Assembly (NCBI GenBank): GCA_016938795.1
Contig: JAFGTZ010000349.1
Location: 1-15,553 of the forward strand
DNA from: Chromatiaceae bacterium
GTDB taxonomy: Bacteria > Pseudomonadota > Gammaproteobacteria > Chromatiales > Chromatiaceae
Length of the DNA stretch: 15,553 bases
Reading direction: 5' to 3'
This document shows, in pieces, positions 1 to 6,553 of this stretch (its first letter is position 1; each line of letters starts with the position of its first letter). The notes under the pieces are model-generated. The model was not told where the DNA came from, made no database searches, and saw nothing but the letters and a program-made list of their open reading frames with translations. The position numbers and the translations under genes are program-made.

Positions 1-19
1 AGTGAGGATTTAGGGCCCC

Positions 20-1249
20 ATGCGGACCCCACTCCTGATGACGGCGTCGCGCCAGGCGTGGCGCCGTTTCATACAACCCTTGACGCAACGCCTTGTCCAT
101 TCACGCAACCGTCGTGAGTGGCATTTTGCGCTGTCCATCGCCGCCGTCTGCCTTGTGCTGGCTCTGGTCGATTTGAGTCCGAAAAGCTCTTCGGATCACG
201 GACTTCACGCCCGCGCACTGGTCACCGAGGCGGATAACAGTAATGTGCGCGTCAACCTCATCGTCAAGACCGAGTTTCAGGTTCTCAAGGCGCGCCTGCT
301 GAACGGACCTCACCGCGGCAAAGACATCACGGTGGTGAACAATCTCACCGGCACGCTCGAACTCGACGAGTACTATGAACCCGGCGCGGTCATTCTGGTG
401 GAGTACAAGCTGGAGAATGGCGAACCCCAACATGCGAGCGCACGCGGACATGAGCGGCTTCAGCTGCAACTGTTGCTGGTCGGACTCTTCGCCGCACTGC
501 TCATCGCCGTGGCCGGGGTGACCGGCCTCAAGGCCATGCTGTCCTTCGTGTTTGCCGCCCTGCTGCTGTGGAAGCTCTATTTCCCCCTGTTGCTACTCGG
601 TTATCCGCCACTCGCGACCGGGATTGTCCTGGTGGCTATCCTCACCGGGGTCATCACCTTTTCGGTTGGCGGACTCAACCGGCGCGGCGTCAGCACCTTC
701 ACCGGCGCCATGCTGGGCGTTCTGCTCACCTGCGCCCTGGCGGTTTGGTTCGGACAGGCCTTTCATCTGCATGGCGCGGTGCGCCCCTTCGCGGAAAGCC
801 TGCTCTATGCCGGTTATACCAGCCTGCCTCTCACCAAAATCTTTATCGCCAGCATCTTCATCGCCTCATCCGGGGCCGTCATGGATCTGGCCATGGACAT
901 TGCCGCCAGCATGGAGGAAATTCAGCAGGCCAATCCCGACATCGGACTCATTGCCCATATCGCCGCTGGATTGCGCGTGGGACGCGCCGTGGTCGGGACC
1001 ATGACTACCACCCTGCTGCTCGCCTATTCAAGCAGTCACATCACCATGTTTCTGCTCTTCATTGCCAAGGGGCTGCCCGCCGCCAATATCCTCAATACTC
1101 CTCTTGTTTCAGCGGAGATCATGAACATTCTGGTGGGGAGTTTCGGTCTCATCGCCGTTGCACCCATCACGGCGATTGTTGCCGGCTTCGTCTACCGATG
1201 GGGCAGGCCGGAGGCCGCCCCAGCCGCTGCGGAACACTCCTTGCGCTGA
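20..1249 (+). CDS. YibE/F-family multipass membrane protein
   Basis: A 409-residue protein matching the YibE/F family of bacterial integral membrane proteins, whose biochemical role is not established. An N-terminal membrane segment lies at about 36-52. It is followed by a roughly 95-residue soluble region (55-145, beta-rich in appearance, ending in an acidic stretch) and then a block of hydrophobic helices at about 148-168, 170-192, 197-217, 225-247, 272-290, 325-350 and 365-392. The best family signature is the segment around 285-301, with GAVMDLAMDIAASMEEI, plus the later T-rich MTTTLLLAY at 328-336. Start: the ATG at 20 has GAGGA at 4-8 upstream; an in-frame ATG at 38 is an alternative. 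No partner gene is nearby on this strand, and a strong terminator follows directly, so it is probably transcribed alone or as the last gene of an upstream unit. Family call is confident; function is not. Confidence 0.88.
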   Translation: MRTPLLMTASRQAWRRFIQPLTQRLVHSRNRREWHFALSIAAVCLVLALVDLSPKSSSDHGLHARALVTEADNSNVRVNLIVKTEFQVLKARLLNGPHRGKDITVVNNLTGTLELDEYYEPGAVILVEYKLENGEPQHASARGHERLQLQLLLVGLFAALLIAVAGVTGLKAMLSFVFAALLLWKLYFPLLLLGYPPLATGIVLVAILTGVITFSVGGLNRRGVSTFTGAMLGVLLTCALAVWFGQAFHLHGAVRPFAESLLYAGYTSLPLTKIFIASIFIASSGAVMDLAMDIAASMEEIQQANPDIGLIAHIAAGLRVGRAVVGTMTTTLLLAYSSSHITMFLLFIAKGLPAANILNTPLVSAEIMNILVGSFGLIAVAPITAIVAGFVYRWGRPEAAPAAAEHSLR

Positions 1250-1259
1250 ACCTCACACA

Positions 1260-1289
1260 ACAAACCCCGGCCATCTGGCCGGGGTTTGT
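1260..1289. terminator. Bidirectional rho-independent terminator between convergent genes
   Basis: A perfect 13-bp GC-rich stem (1260-1272 pairing with 1277-1289) closes a 4-base loop, ATCT. It starts 11 bases after the YibE/F stop codon and lies 38 bases beyond the stop of the convergent RRM gene. On the + strand it is followed by GGGTTTTAAGG; on the - strand by a T/G-rich stretch. The placement and symmetry suit termination of both genes. Confidence 0.9.
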
Positions 1290-1326
1290 GGGTTTTAAGG
1301 ATGTCTCCTCCTTGCTGCCAACTGGC

Positions 1327-1599
1327 TTAGAAGCGCCCCCCAGAGCGGGGACGTTCGGCGCGCGGACGGGCTTCGTTGACGGTGAGCTTGCGCCCGCGCA
1401 TGTCGGTCTCGTTCAGCGCCTTGATGGCGGCATCGGCCTCGCTGTTGTTTGGCATATCGACAAAGCCAAAGCCTTTCGACTGCCCCGAGAACTTATCCTT
1501 GATCACCTCGGCGCTGGCCAGGTCGCCGAATTCGGAAAAGATGTCCCTCAGCTCGTCATCAGTCATGCTATAGGGAAGGTTGCCTACGTAGATCCTCAT
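1327..1599 (-). CDS. Small RRM-type RNA-binding protein
   Basis: A 90-residue single-RRM protein of the bacterial RNA-binding protein class (similar proteins in cyanobacteria and proteobacteria are often linked to cold or stress response). The two RNA-contact motifs are clear: RNP2-like IYVGNL at residues 3-8 and RNP1-like KGFGFVDM at 42-49, with the usual spacing. The tail (78-90) is rich in Arg, Pro and Gly, ending in RSGGRF, a short basic tail that probably adds RNA affinity. The frame is open for about 93 codons upstream, but that extension has no RRM character. The ATG at 1599 places the first beta strand at the N-terminus as in the family, so it was chosen. A purine-rich GAGAGAG precedes it as a modest ribosome site. 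It stands alone, convergent with YibE/F. Which RNAs it binds cannot be told from sequence. Confidence 0.93.
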   Translation of the reverse strand: MRIYVGNLPYSMTDDELRDIFSEFGDLASAEVIKDKFSGQSKGFGFVDMPNNSEADAAIKALNETDMRGRKLTVNEARPRAERPRSGGRF

Positions 1600-1977
1600 C
1601 GCTCTCTCTCGCGCTCGTGTGCGTTGCTCGAACACAGCCGCCGCCGGACCAACACACAAACCTCGGCGGCAGCAGGGGATGCCACGCCCGCAGCGGCCCG
1701 AGACATCGAGCGCGCGAGTTGCGGGATTGCGGCGCAAGGCGGTCGGCAACCTTCCGAGCACGCCACCTGGCATTCGGGTCTGTGTGAAAGGGAGCAGAGA
1801 TTGGGAGAACGTCCGGCCCGGTGAAGACATCCAGCCAGCAGGGGCGGAAGCGGACGCGAAGGCGGAGAGGATTCCCAACGGCAGACCCCGGACGCACAGG
1901 CCGGAGTGGCGGTGGCTTGTCGTGAATCGGAAAAGTCGGCGGAGATCCTGGCAATGGCCGCGATTGAGTCGGGGCCA

Positions 1978-2006
1978 AAACTAGTGGATCGACTGTGGTG
2001 CGTCAA
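1978..2006 (-). promoter_or_regulatory. Candidate sigma-70 promoter facing the RRM gene
   Basis: Read on the - strand, TTGACG (2006-2001, five of six matches to the -35 consensus) is followed by a 17-base spacer and TAGTTT (1983-1978, only three of six matches to the -10). The -35 lies in the right-hand part of one arm of the 10-bp inverted repeat at 1996-2038, so a protein bound there could block or aid RNA polymerase. The -10 is weak, so this is a candidate only. Confidence 0.35.
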
Positions 2007-2038
2007 CCGCTATTTTGTGAAAAAAACCTGACGCACCA
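1996..2038. repeat. Perfect 10-bp inverted repeat with AT-rich spacer
   Basis: TGGTGCGTCA at 1996-2005 is repeated as its exact reverse complement at 2029-2038, separated by 23 AT-rich bases that include a run of seven A. The arm centres are 33 bp apart, about three helical turns. It may be a spaced operator, part of a folded RNA, or a remnant of an element end. The spacer is too long and AT-rich for a good terminator loop, although its T-run on the - strand follows the neighbouring hairpin. Confidence 0.6.
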
Positions 2039-2039
2039 A

Positions 2040-2062
2040 GCGCTCGGAGAGTCTCCGAGCGC
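2040..2062 (-). terminator. Hairpin terminator downstream of the permease gene
   Basis: An 11-bp palindrome (2040-2050 with 2052-2062, sequence type GCGCTCGGAGA) lies 20 bases past the permease stop codon on the - strand. The centre must open to give a loop, leaving a stem of about 8-9 GC-rich pairs. A - strand T7 tract follows at 2026-2020, 13 bases after the stem rather than directly adjacent; on the + strand TTTT follows almost at once. Terminator assignment is likely, with its direction less certain. Confidence 0.7.
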
Positions 2063-2082
2063 CTTTTCGGGGATTGTCCCGG

Positions 2083-3321
2083 CTAGCGATCAGCGCCGCT
2101 CTCGGCGGCCTGGAACCCCGCCTGGCGCACCGCCTCGATAAGGGTGCCGGGCTCGATCCCGCGACCGCGCACCCGCACCAGACCGGAGCCGAGATTGGGC
2201 TCGGCGGACTCAACCGAGGCGCATCCCTCCAGCGCCTGCTTCACGCTCGCGACACAGTGCCCGCAGCGCATTCCCTCGACACGCAGCACCAGATCCGAGG
2301 CGGGCGACGCGCTGGCGGCACGCGACGGGCGCAACCGACGCGCGGCGAGCAGCGCAAGCAGTCCAAGCAGGATGAGGGCGCTCAGCAGCCCCAGCCAGCC
2401 TCCTTCATGCGCCTGATGCGGCGCCACAGCCGCCGCAGGCGTTGCGAGCAGCCAGTCGAAGAGCAGACCAAAGGCCAAACTCATGAGGATAACGACCGCC
2501 AGATAAATGGACAGTACGCGCCCACCCAGCGTGCGGTAAATGGCTCCGAAGGTGGCCACATTGGTGGCCGGCCCGGCCATGAGAAAGACCAGCGCGGAAC
2601 CGGCGGGCAAACCGGCGGCGATCAGCGAGGCGGCAACGGGCACCGACCCCGTGGTGCAGACATAGAGCGGGAGCGAGATGGCAAGCACCACCATGAGACC
2701 CAACAGACCGCTCGACCAGCCTTGCCCGGCGAAGAAATCGGCGGGCAGCAGCACGCTGATGGCAGCGGCCACGAGCACGCCGAGCACAATCCAGAGATCA
2801 ATGGCCGCGAGCAGATCGAAGACGGCATAGCGCAGCACCGCAACCAGGCCAGGCTCGCGCGGACGCTCATCCGTCTGGGCGGCAGGCGCGACATCCGCCG
2901 GGGTCTCGGGTGGGCTGAGGCGGTTGACCGCAAGTCCGCCCAGAATGCCGGTGAGAAAGGCCGCCACCACCTTGAAGAGCGCGAAGGGCCAGCCGAGAAA
3001 GGCGGCGCTCACCAGAATGGAATCGACCCCGGTTTGCGGCGTGCTGATAAGAAAGGCCGTGGTCGCGCCCTTCGAGGCGCCCTCGCGACGTAAACCCAGC
3101 GCGGTGGGGATAACCCCGCAGGAGCAGAGCGGCAGCGGCACCCCGATGAGTGAGGCGCGGGTCACGCTCGCCAAATCCGGGCGACTGAGACCGCGATGCA
3201 CAAAGCCACGCGGCAGATAGACGAACATGACCCCGGCGATCAGCAACCCCAGCAAGAGCGAGGGCGAGAGTTCGAGCAAGACTTGCCAGACCGCCCCTAC
3301 AAAATTTTCGGCTATCGACAT
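2083..3321 (-). CDS. Metal-efflux type permease with C-terminal HMA domain
   Basis: A 412-residue permease of the PF03773 type, in the subgroup known as SO_0444-like copper/zinc efflux transporters. The permease has two homologous halves. In the first, residues 61-72 carry VPLPLCSCGVIP (C66, C68) followed by STPQTG at 93-98. In the second, LYVCTTGSVPVA at 219-230 (C222) is followed by GPATN at 250-254. Membrane segments are clear at about 18-36, 100-130, 170-192, 205-235, 243-262, 270-290 and 308-327. A His/Glu patch (HQAHEGG, 302-308) lies between the last two. The tail from about 343 is a heavy-metal-associated domain with GMRCGHC (C353, C356). The Cys pairs and fused HMA domain support soft-metal export across the inner membrane; which metal is not decided. 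Start: the ATG at 3321 has AGGAG seven bases upstream. No metal-responsive regulator gene is adjacent. Confidence 0.88.
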   Translation of the reverse strand: MSIAENFVGAVWQVLLELSPSLLLGLLIAGVMFVYLPRGFVHRGLSRPDLASVTRASLIGVPLPLCSCGVIPTALGLRREGASKGATTAFLISTPQTGVDSILVSAAFLGWPFALFKVVAAFLTGILGGLAVNRLSPPETPADVAPAAQTDERPREPGLVAVLRYAVFDLLAAIDLWIVLGVLVAAAISVLLPADFFAGQGWSSGLLGLMVVLAISLPLYVCTTGSVPVAASLIAAGLPAGSALVFLMAGPATNVATFGAIYRTLGGRVLSIYLAVVILMSLAFGLLFDWLLATPAAAVAPHQAHEGGWLGLLSALILLGLLALLAARRLRPSRAASASPASDLVLRVEGMRCGHCVASVKQALEGCASVESAEPNLGSGLVRVRGRGIEPGTLIEAVRQAGFQAAESGADR

Positions 3322-3341
3322 TGGATCACTCCTGAATGTCT

Positions 3342-3364
3342 CCCTCTCCCCGGCGGGGAGAGGG
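3342..3364. repeat. REP-like hairpin, pyrimidine/purine arms
   Basis: A perfect 10-bp stem, CCCTCTCCCC (3342-3351) with GGGGAGAGGG (3355-3364), closes a 3-base loop. CCCTCTCCC/GGGAGAGGG hairpins are widespread dispersed intergenic repeats in many gammaproteobacterial genomes. It lies 21 bases upstream of the permease start, so it would be near the 5' end of that mRNA. Confidence 0.7.
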
Positions 3365-3374
3365 TTTCCTCACG

Positions 3375-3404
3375 CGGGTGACGCAGCCAGAGCGGCGTCA
3401 CCCG
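3375..3404. repeat. Second intergenic hairpin beside the REP-like unit
   Basis: A perfect 10-bp stem, CGGGTGACGC (3375-3384) with GCGTCACCCG (3395-3404), closes a 10-base loop. Ten bases separate it from the first hairpin. The pair may form one compound repeat unit. No T-run follows on either strand, so it does not look like a terminator. Confidence 0.6.
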
Positions 3405-3535
3405 GTGAGTGGGTGCCAGTCTTGTGCGCATTGCGCAGCGTTTCGTTAGCCGTCGAGCCTTGCGCTTGTGACGACACTCTCTCGATTGCTCCGGGCTGGG
3501 TGATGCCATCACCGGAAAACGCATCTGTCATCGGT

Positions 3536-4390
3536 CTATATCGAGGCCGCCAGCCCCTCATCAAGGGTCGGGTAGCGCAACACCACGCCCAGCTCTTCGC
3601 GCAGCCGCCGGTTCGAAAGCCGGCGCGATTCGCGCATGTAGGAGAGCATGCCCGCCGAGAGCTGTTCGGGCGCCTCCTCCATGTCGATCAGGGGCGGCGG
3701 CTCCAACCCCGTCGCCTCGGCGATGCGCTGAAAATACTCGGTCATGGTGCTCGGATGACCGTCGCTCACGTTGTAGATGGCGCCATCACGCCCGCGCTCC
3801 ATAGCGGCCATGCAGACGCTCGCCAAATCATCGACATGGATGCGATTAGAAAAAGGCGCCTGCTCGGGACGCACCAGCGGCAGCCCCTGGCGCAAGCGCT
3901 CCAGCGGCAGCCGCCCGGGGCCATAGATGCCCGCCACGCGCAGAATCACCAGCTCGCCACCACCCGCCGCGCGCCAGGCCTCGAAGGTGCGCTCGGCATC
4001 GAGGCGACGCCAGGCGCGATCGGCCTGGGGATCGACGGGGCGCGACTCATCCACCCAGTCGCCCCCACAGTCGCCGTAGACGCTGGTGGTGCTCAGATAG
4101 ACCAGCCGACGCGGCGAACCGGCGCGCGTGAAGGCCGCCACCAGACGGCGGCTGAGGCTGTCCTCGCGCCCCGCCTCGGGCGGCGGGGCCAGCATGAAAA
4201 GATCCGACCCGGCCAGGGGCAAGGTCGCCGGATCGTCACCGTCAAGATCGCACATGCGACCGGGAATGCCCGCCACGCGCAGCCGCTCCAGCCCAGTCTC
4301 GCTGCGCACCACGCCCACGACGGACTGCCCCTGCTCAAGAAACCGGCGCGCCAGGCGACGCCCCAGATAACCACAACCGATAATCAGCAT
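3536..4390 (-). CDS. YeeZ-like NAD(P)-binding SDR / epimerase-fold protein
   Basis: A 284-residue protein of the extended/atypical short-chain dehydrogenase superfamily, closest in style to E. coli YeeZ, whose reaction is not firmly known. The N-terminus opens straight into a Rossmann beta strand and dinucleotide-binding loop, MLIIGCGYLG (GxGxxG-like, residues 5-10). STTSVYG lies at 100-106, where Y105 sits in the active-site position. The usual YxxxK lysine is absent, because residues 106-109 read GDCG, so catalysis may be altered or lost. RVAGIYGPGRLPL (151-163) and HVDDLA (185-190) are typical of the epimerase group. The frame is open 45 codons further upstream, but that part is unlike the family, and the ATG at 4390 has a good AGAGG five bases before it, so this start is preferred. 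It is divergent from the chemosensory operon across 212 bases. Confidence 0.87.
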   Translation of the reverse strand: MLIIGCGYLGRRLARRFLEQGQSVVGVVRSETGLERLRVAGIPGRMCDLDGDDPATLPLAGSDLFMLAPPPEAGREDSLSRRLVAAFTRAGSPRRLVYLSTTSVYGDCGGDWVDESRPVDPQADRAWRRLDAERTFEAWRAAGGGELVILRVAGIYGPGRLPLERLRQGLPLVRPEQAPFSNRIHVDDLASVCMAAMERGRDGAIYNVSDGHPSTMTEYFQRIAEATGLEPPPLIDMEEAPEQLSAGMLSYMRESRRLSNRRLREELGVVLRYPTLDEGLAASI

Positions 4391-4393
4391 CGT

Positions 4394-4400
4394 CACCTCT
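4394..4400 (-). promoter_or_regulatory. Ribosome binding site deciding the SDR start
   Basis: On the - strand, AGAGGTG (4400-4394) is followed by ACG and the ATG at 4390-4388. It selects the internal Met that begins the Rossmann strand rather than the Met 45 codons upstream, which has no comparable site. Confidence 0.75.
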
Positions 4401-4464
4401 ACATCTTGGAAGTCATCACACCAGGCCCTGCAGGCTGTTCTGTTGCCGCACGTCAGCCAAGCGC

Positions 4465-4480
4465 TGGAAAAAACCTTGCA
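4465..4480 (+). promoter_or_regulatory. Candidate sigma-54 promoter of the chemosensory operon
   Basis: TGGAAAAAACCTTGCA matches the -24/-12 pattern, with GG at 4466-4467 and GC at 4478-4479 separated by exactly 10 bases and the TTGCA end intact. The inner CACG of the -24 box is poorly kept (AAAA). It would start transcription near 4490, giving a leader of about 110 bases before the receptor gene. No activator binding site was identified, and an overlapping sigma-70 element is also possible (TATCAT at 4492-4497). Confidence 0.4.
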
Positions 4481-4602
4481 GCCTGCCCGCCTATCATCAA
4501 TGATTCCTTGGAAACAGCATTGCAACGGCCAGCCTTACCCGACACAGCCCGCGCATCGGGTCATCTCGAACCTGCCCACAAGGTCACGTACAGGACAGTC
4601 TC

Positions 4603-6519
4603 ATGGCACTCGTGAAAACCCCCAGCAAATCCTCCGCCAGCACGTCCGCCGAGCAGCGTTCGAGCAGCGTCAACACGCGCGAGGCCGAGGCCCAGCGCCG
4701 GCGCGCGCGCACCCTCGCCAAGCAACAGCAGGCCGCCGAGCGCATTGCCGCCGCCACCTCGCAGCTCGCCTCGGGGGTCAACGAGGCCGCCTCGGCAGCC
4801 GAGGAGCTGCGCCGCTCGGCCGACCAGATTGCCACCGGCGCCGAGGAGGCCTCGGGCGCGGCTCAGGAATCGCTCGTGGCCTTCAAGCAGGTGGTGGCCG
4901 CGCTTGCCCGCCAGCTCGACAGCGCCAGCTCCTCGCAAACTCGGGTCGAAACCTCGCAGAGCCTCATCACGAGCGCCAACACCGACATCATCAATCTCGT
5001 GACCAATGTTGGCCTGGCCGCCCAACGTCAGGGCGCCTCGGTGCAAATGGTGGCCGAACTCGAACAGCAGGCGGCCAACATCGGCGACATCGTCAAGGCG
5101 GTGGCGCGCATCGCCGATCAGACCAATCTGCTCGCCCTCAACGCGGCCATCGAGGCCGCGCGCGCCGGCAAGCATGGAAAGGGCTTTGCCGTGGTGGCCG
5201 ACGAGGTGCGCACCCTGGCCGAAACCTCCGAGAAAAGCGCCCAGCAGATCCAGGATCTGGTTGGCCAGATTCAGCACGAGGTCAAGATCATCTCCGAGGG
5301 CATCAACACCTCGGCTTCAAGCGTGCAGGAACAGGTCGAGAACAGCAAGGCCATCTCGCAGCAGTTGGAGCAGATCCGCGCCGATGCCATCGAGATGACC
5401 CGCGGCATTCAGGAAATTGCCGCCGGCGCCCAGCAATCGAGCACGGCGGCCCAGCAGGCGCTCAAGGGCAGCGAGGAGGTGGCCGCCGCCGCCGAGGAGC
5501 AGGCGGCGGCCTCCGAGGAGGCGGCCAAGACCGTCGCCGAGCAGACCCAGGCGCTCGCCGAGTGCGAGCAGGCCGCGCAGAACCTCTCCGAACTCGCCGA
5601 GGATCTCAAGACCTCGACCGACATCTCCAAAAGCGCCGAGGAGGTGGCCTCGGCGGCCGAGGAACTCTCTTCCGCCGTGCAGGAAATCAACCGCGCGGGC
5701 GCGCAGATCATGACCGCCGTGGATCAGATTCGCCAAAGCGCCCAGGTGCAGTCCTCGGCCACCGAGGAATCAGCGGCGGCCATCAGCCAGATCGAAAAGG
5801 GCATCGAAATCGCGCAAGAGCGTGCGCGCAACGCCAACGAAAAGGTCAAGGCCATTACCGATCTGCTCACCACCAATAAAAACAGCGTCGAGTCACTCGT
5901 CCAGGGGGTGCTCGACTCGGGCACGGCCTCACGCCAGAGTCTCAAACAGATCAAGGATCTGGAACTGGTATCACGGCGCATCGACAAGATCGTCGATGCC
6001 ATCACCACGGTCTCCATCCAGACCAACATGCTGGCCGTGAATGGCTCCATCGAGGCCGCGCGCGCCGGCGAGTTCGGCAAGGGCTTCGTGGTGGTGGCCA
6101 CCGACATCCGTAACCTGGCGCACGACTCGGCCGAAAACGCCGACCGCATCAAGGATCTGGTCAAGGCGGTGCAGGATCAGATCAACCTCGTCGGGCGCGA
6201 CCTGGAGGAAATCATCCTCTCGGCGACAGCCGAAACCGAAAAGGCCAAGCTGGTGATTGGCTCGCTCGAAAGCATCGAGCGCGATGTCGGAGCAGTCCTC
6301 GGCGGGACCGAGGATATTGAATCCGCCGCCAACGAGATTGCCGCAGCCATCGCCCAGGTCAAGACCGGAGTCGATCAAATCTCCGCCGCCGCCCAGGAGG
6401 CTGAAAAGGCTGCCGCCGAGGCCGCTTCCGCCGCGACCCAACAATCCCAGGGCGCCGAGGAACTGGCCGCCGCCATCGAGGAAATCGCCTCGCTGGCCGA
6501 CGAGCTGCAAAGCGCTTGA
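4603..6519 (+). CDS. Soluble chemoreceptor with two tandem signalling hairpins
   Basis: A 638-residue methyl-accepting receptor with no membrane segment, no sensory domain and no HAMP, so it should be cytoplasmic like FrzCD of Myxococcus. Almost the whole length is predicted coiled coil, rich in Ala, Glu, Gln and Ser. It contains two complete kinase-control tips. Tip 1 is at 170-207, with QTNLLALNAAIEAARAG then GFAVVADEVR. Tip 2 is at 469-507, with QTNMLAVNGSIEAARAG then GFVVVATDIR. The glutamine that starts each tip is Q173 and Q473, exactly 300 residues apart, so the gene looks like an internal duplication. Tip 2 departs from consensus where DEVR becomes TDIR. Glu/Gln pairs in AAEE and AAxEEQ segments (66-68, 81-82, 297-306, 352-354) are possible methylation sites for the CheR and CheB encoded downstream. 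Start: AGGA seven bases before the ATG. First gene of the operon. Confidence 0.92.
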   Translation: MALVKTPSKSSASTSAEQRSSSVNTREAEAQRRRARTLAKQQQAAERIAAATSQLASGVNEAASAAEELRRSADQIATGAEEASGAAQESLVAFKQVVAALARQLDSASSSQTRVETSQSLITSANTDIINLVTNVGLAAQRQGASVQMVAELEQQAANIGDIVKAVARIADQTNLLALNAAIEAARAGKHGKGFAVVADEVRTLAETSEKSAQQIQDLVGQIQHEVKIISEGINTSASSVQEQVENSKAISQQLEQIRADAIEMTRGIQEIAAGAQQSSTAAQQALKGSEEVAAAAEEQAAASEEAAKTVAEQTQALAECEQAAQNLSELAEDLKTSTDISKSAEEVASAAEELSSAVQEINRAGAQIMTAVDQIRQSAQVQSSATEESAAAISQIEKGIEIAQERARNANEKVKAITDLLTTNKNSVESLVQGVLDSGTASRQSLKQIKDLELVSRRIDKIVDAITTVSIQTNMLAVNGSIEAARAGEFGKGFVVVATDIRNLAHDSAENADRIKDLVKAVQDQINLVGRDLEEIILSATAETEKAKLVIGSLESIERDVGAVLGGTEDIESAANEIAAAIAQVKTGVDQISAAAQEAEKAAAEAASAATQQSQGAEELAAAIEEIASLADELQSA

Positions 6520-6553
6520 AGCGCGCCTTCGCCCCTGGCCTTGAGGAGGCAGC

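Larger units (their letters stand above)
1600..2039. other. Gene-free stretch, probable long leader of the RRM gene
   Basis: No convincing gene is seen in these 440 bases. Several frames are open on both strands, but their translations are Arg/Pro/Ala-rich and low in complexity, as expected for GC-rich non-coding DNA. If the promoter proposed at 1978-2006 is used, the RRM mRNA would have a 5' leader of roughly 370 bases. A 7-bp hairpin (1637-1643 with 1664-1670) lies 38-70 bases upstream of the RRM start. The leader role is inferred; a start site closer to the gene is equally possible. Confidence 0.4.

Noticed and set aside
1568..2006. Open frames on both strands upstream of the RRM gene
   Set aside because: Several mutually overlapping frames, all low-complexity Arg/Pro/Ser, with no ribosome site of note; judged non-coding.
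2074..3093. + strand open frame opposite the permease
   Set aside because: Composition is Arg/Gly/Gln-rich with no recognisable motif; the - strand encodes conserved permease and HMA motifs.
3499..3513. Hairpin GGTGAT/ATCACC just past the SDR stop as a terminator
   Set aside because: Stem of only 6 bp and no T-run on the - strand; too weak to list.
3312..3524. Small - strand open frame in the SDR-permease gap
   Set aside because: Much of it is the translation of the REP-like hairpins, a common source of false small proteins.
4443..5879. Long + strand open frame overlapping the tandem receptor
   Set aside because: Arg/Gly/His-rich shadow frame of a GC-rich gene; the overlapping frame encodes unmistakable receptor tips.
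5144..6090. Near-identical DNA segments at about 5150 and 6050 as a recombination repeat
   Set aside because: Identity is limited to the short, highly conserved codons of the two signalling tips; flanking DNA differs, so this is protein-level conservation within a duplicated domain.
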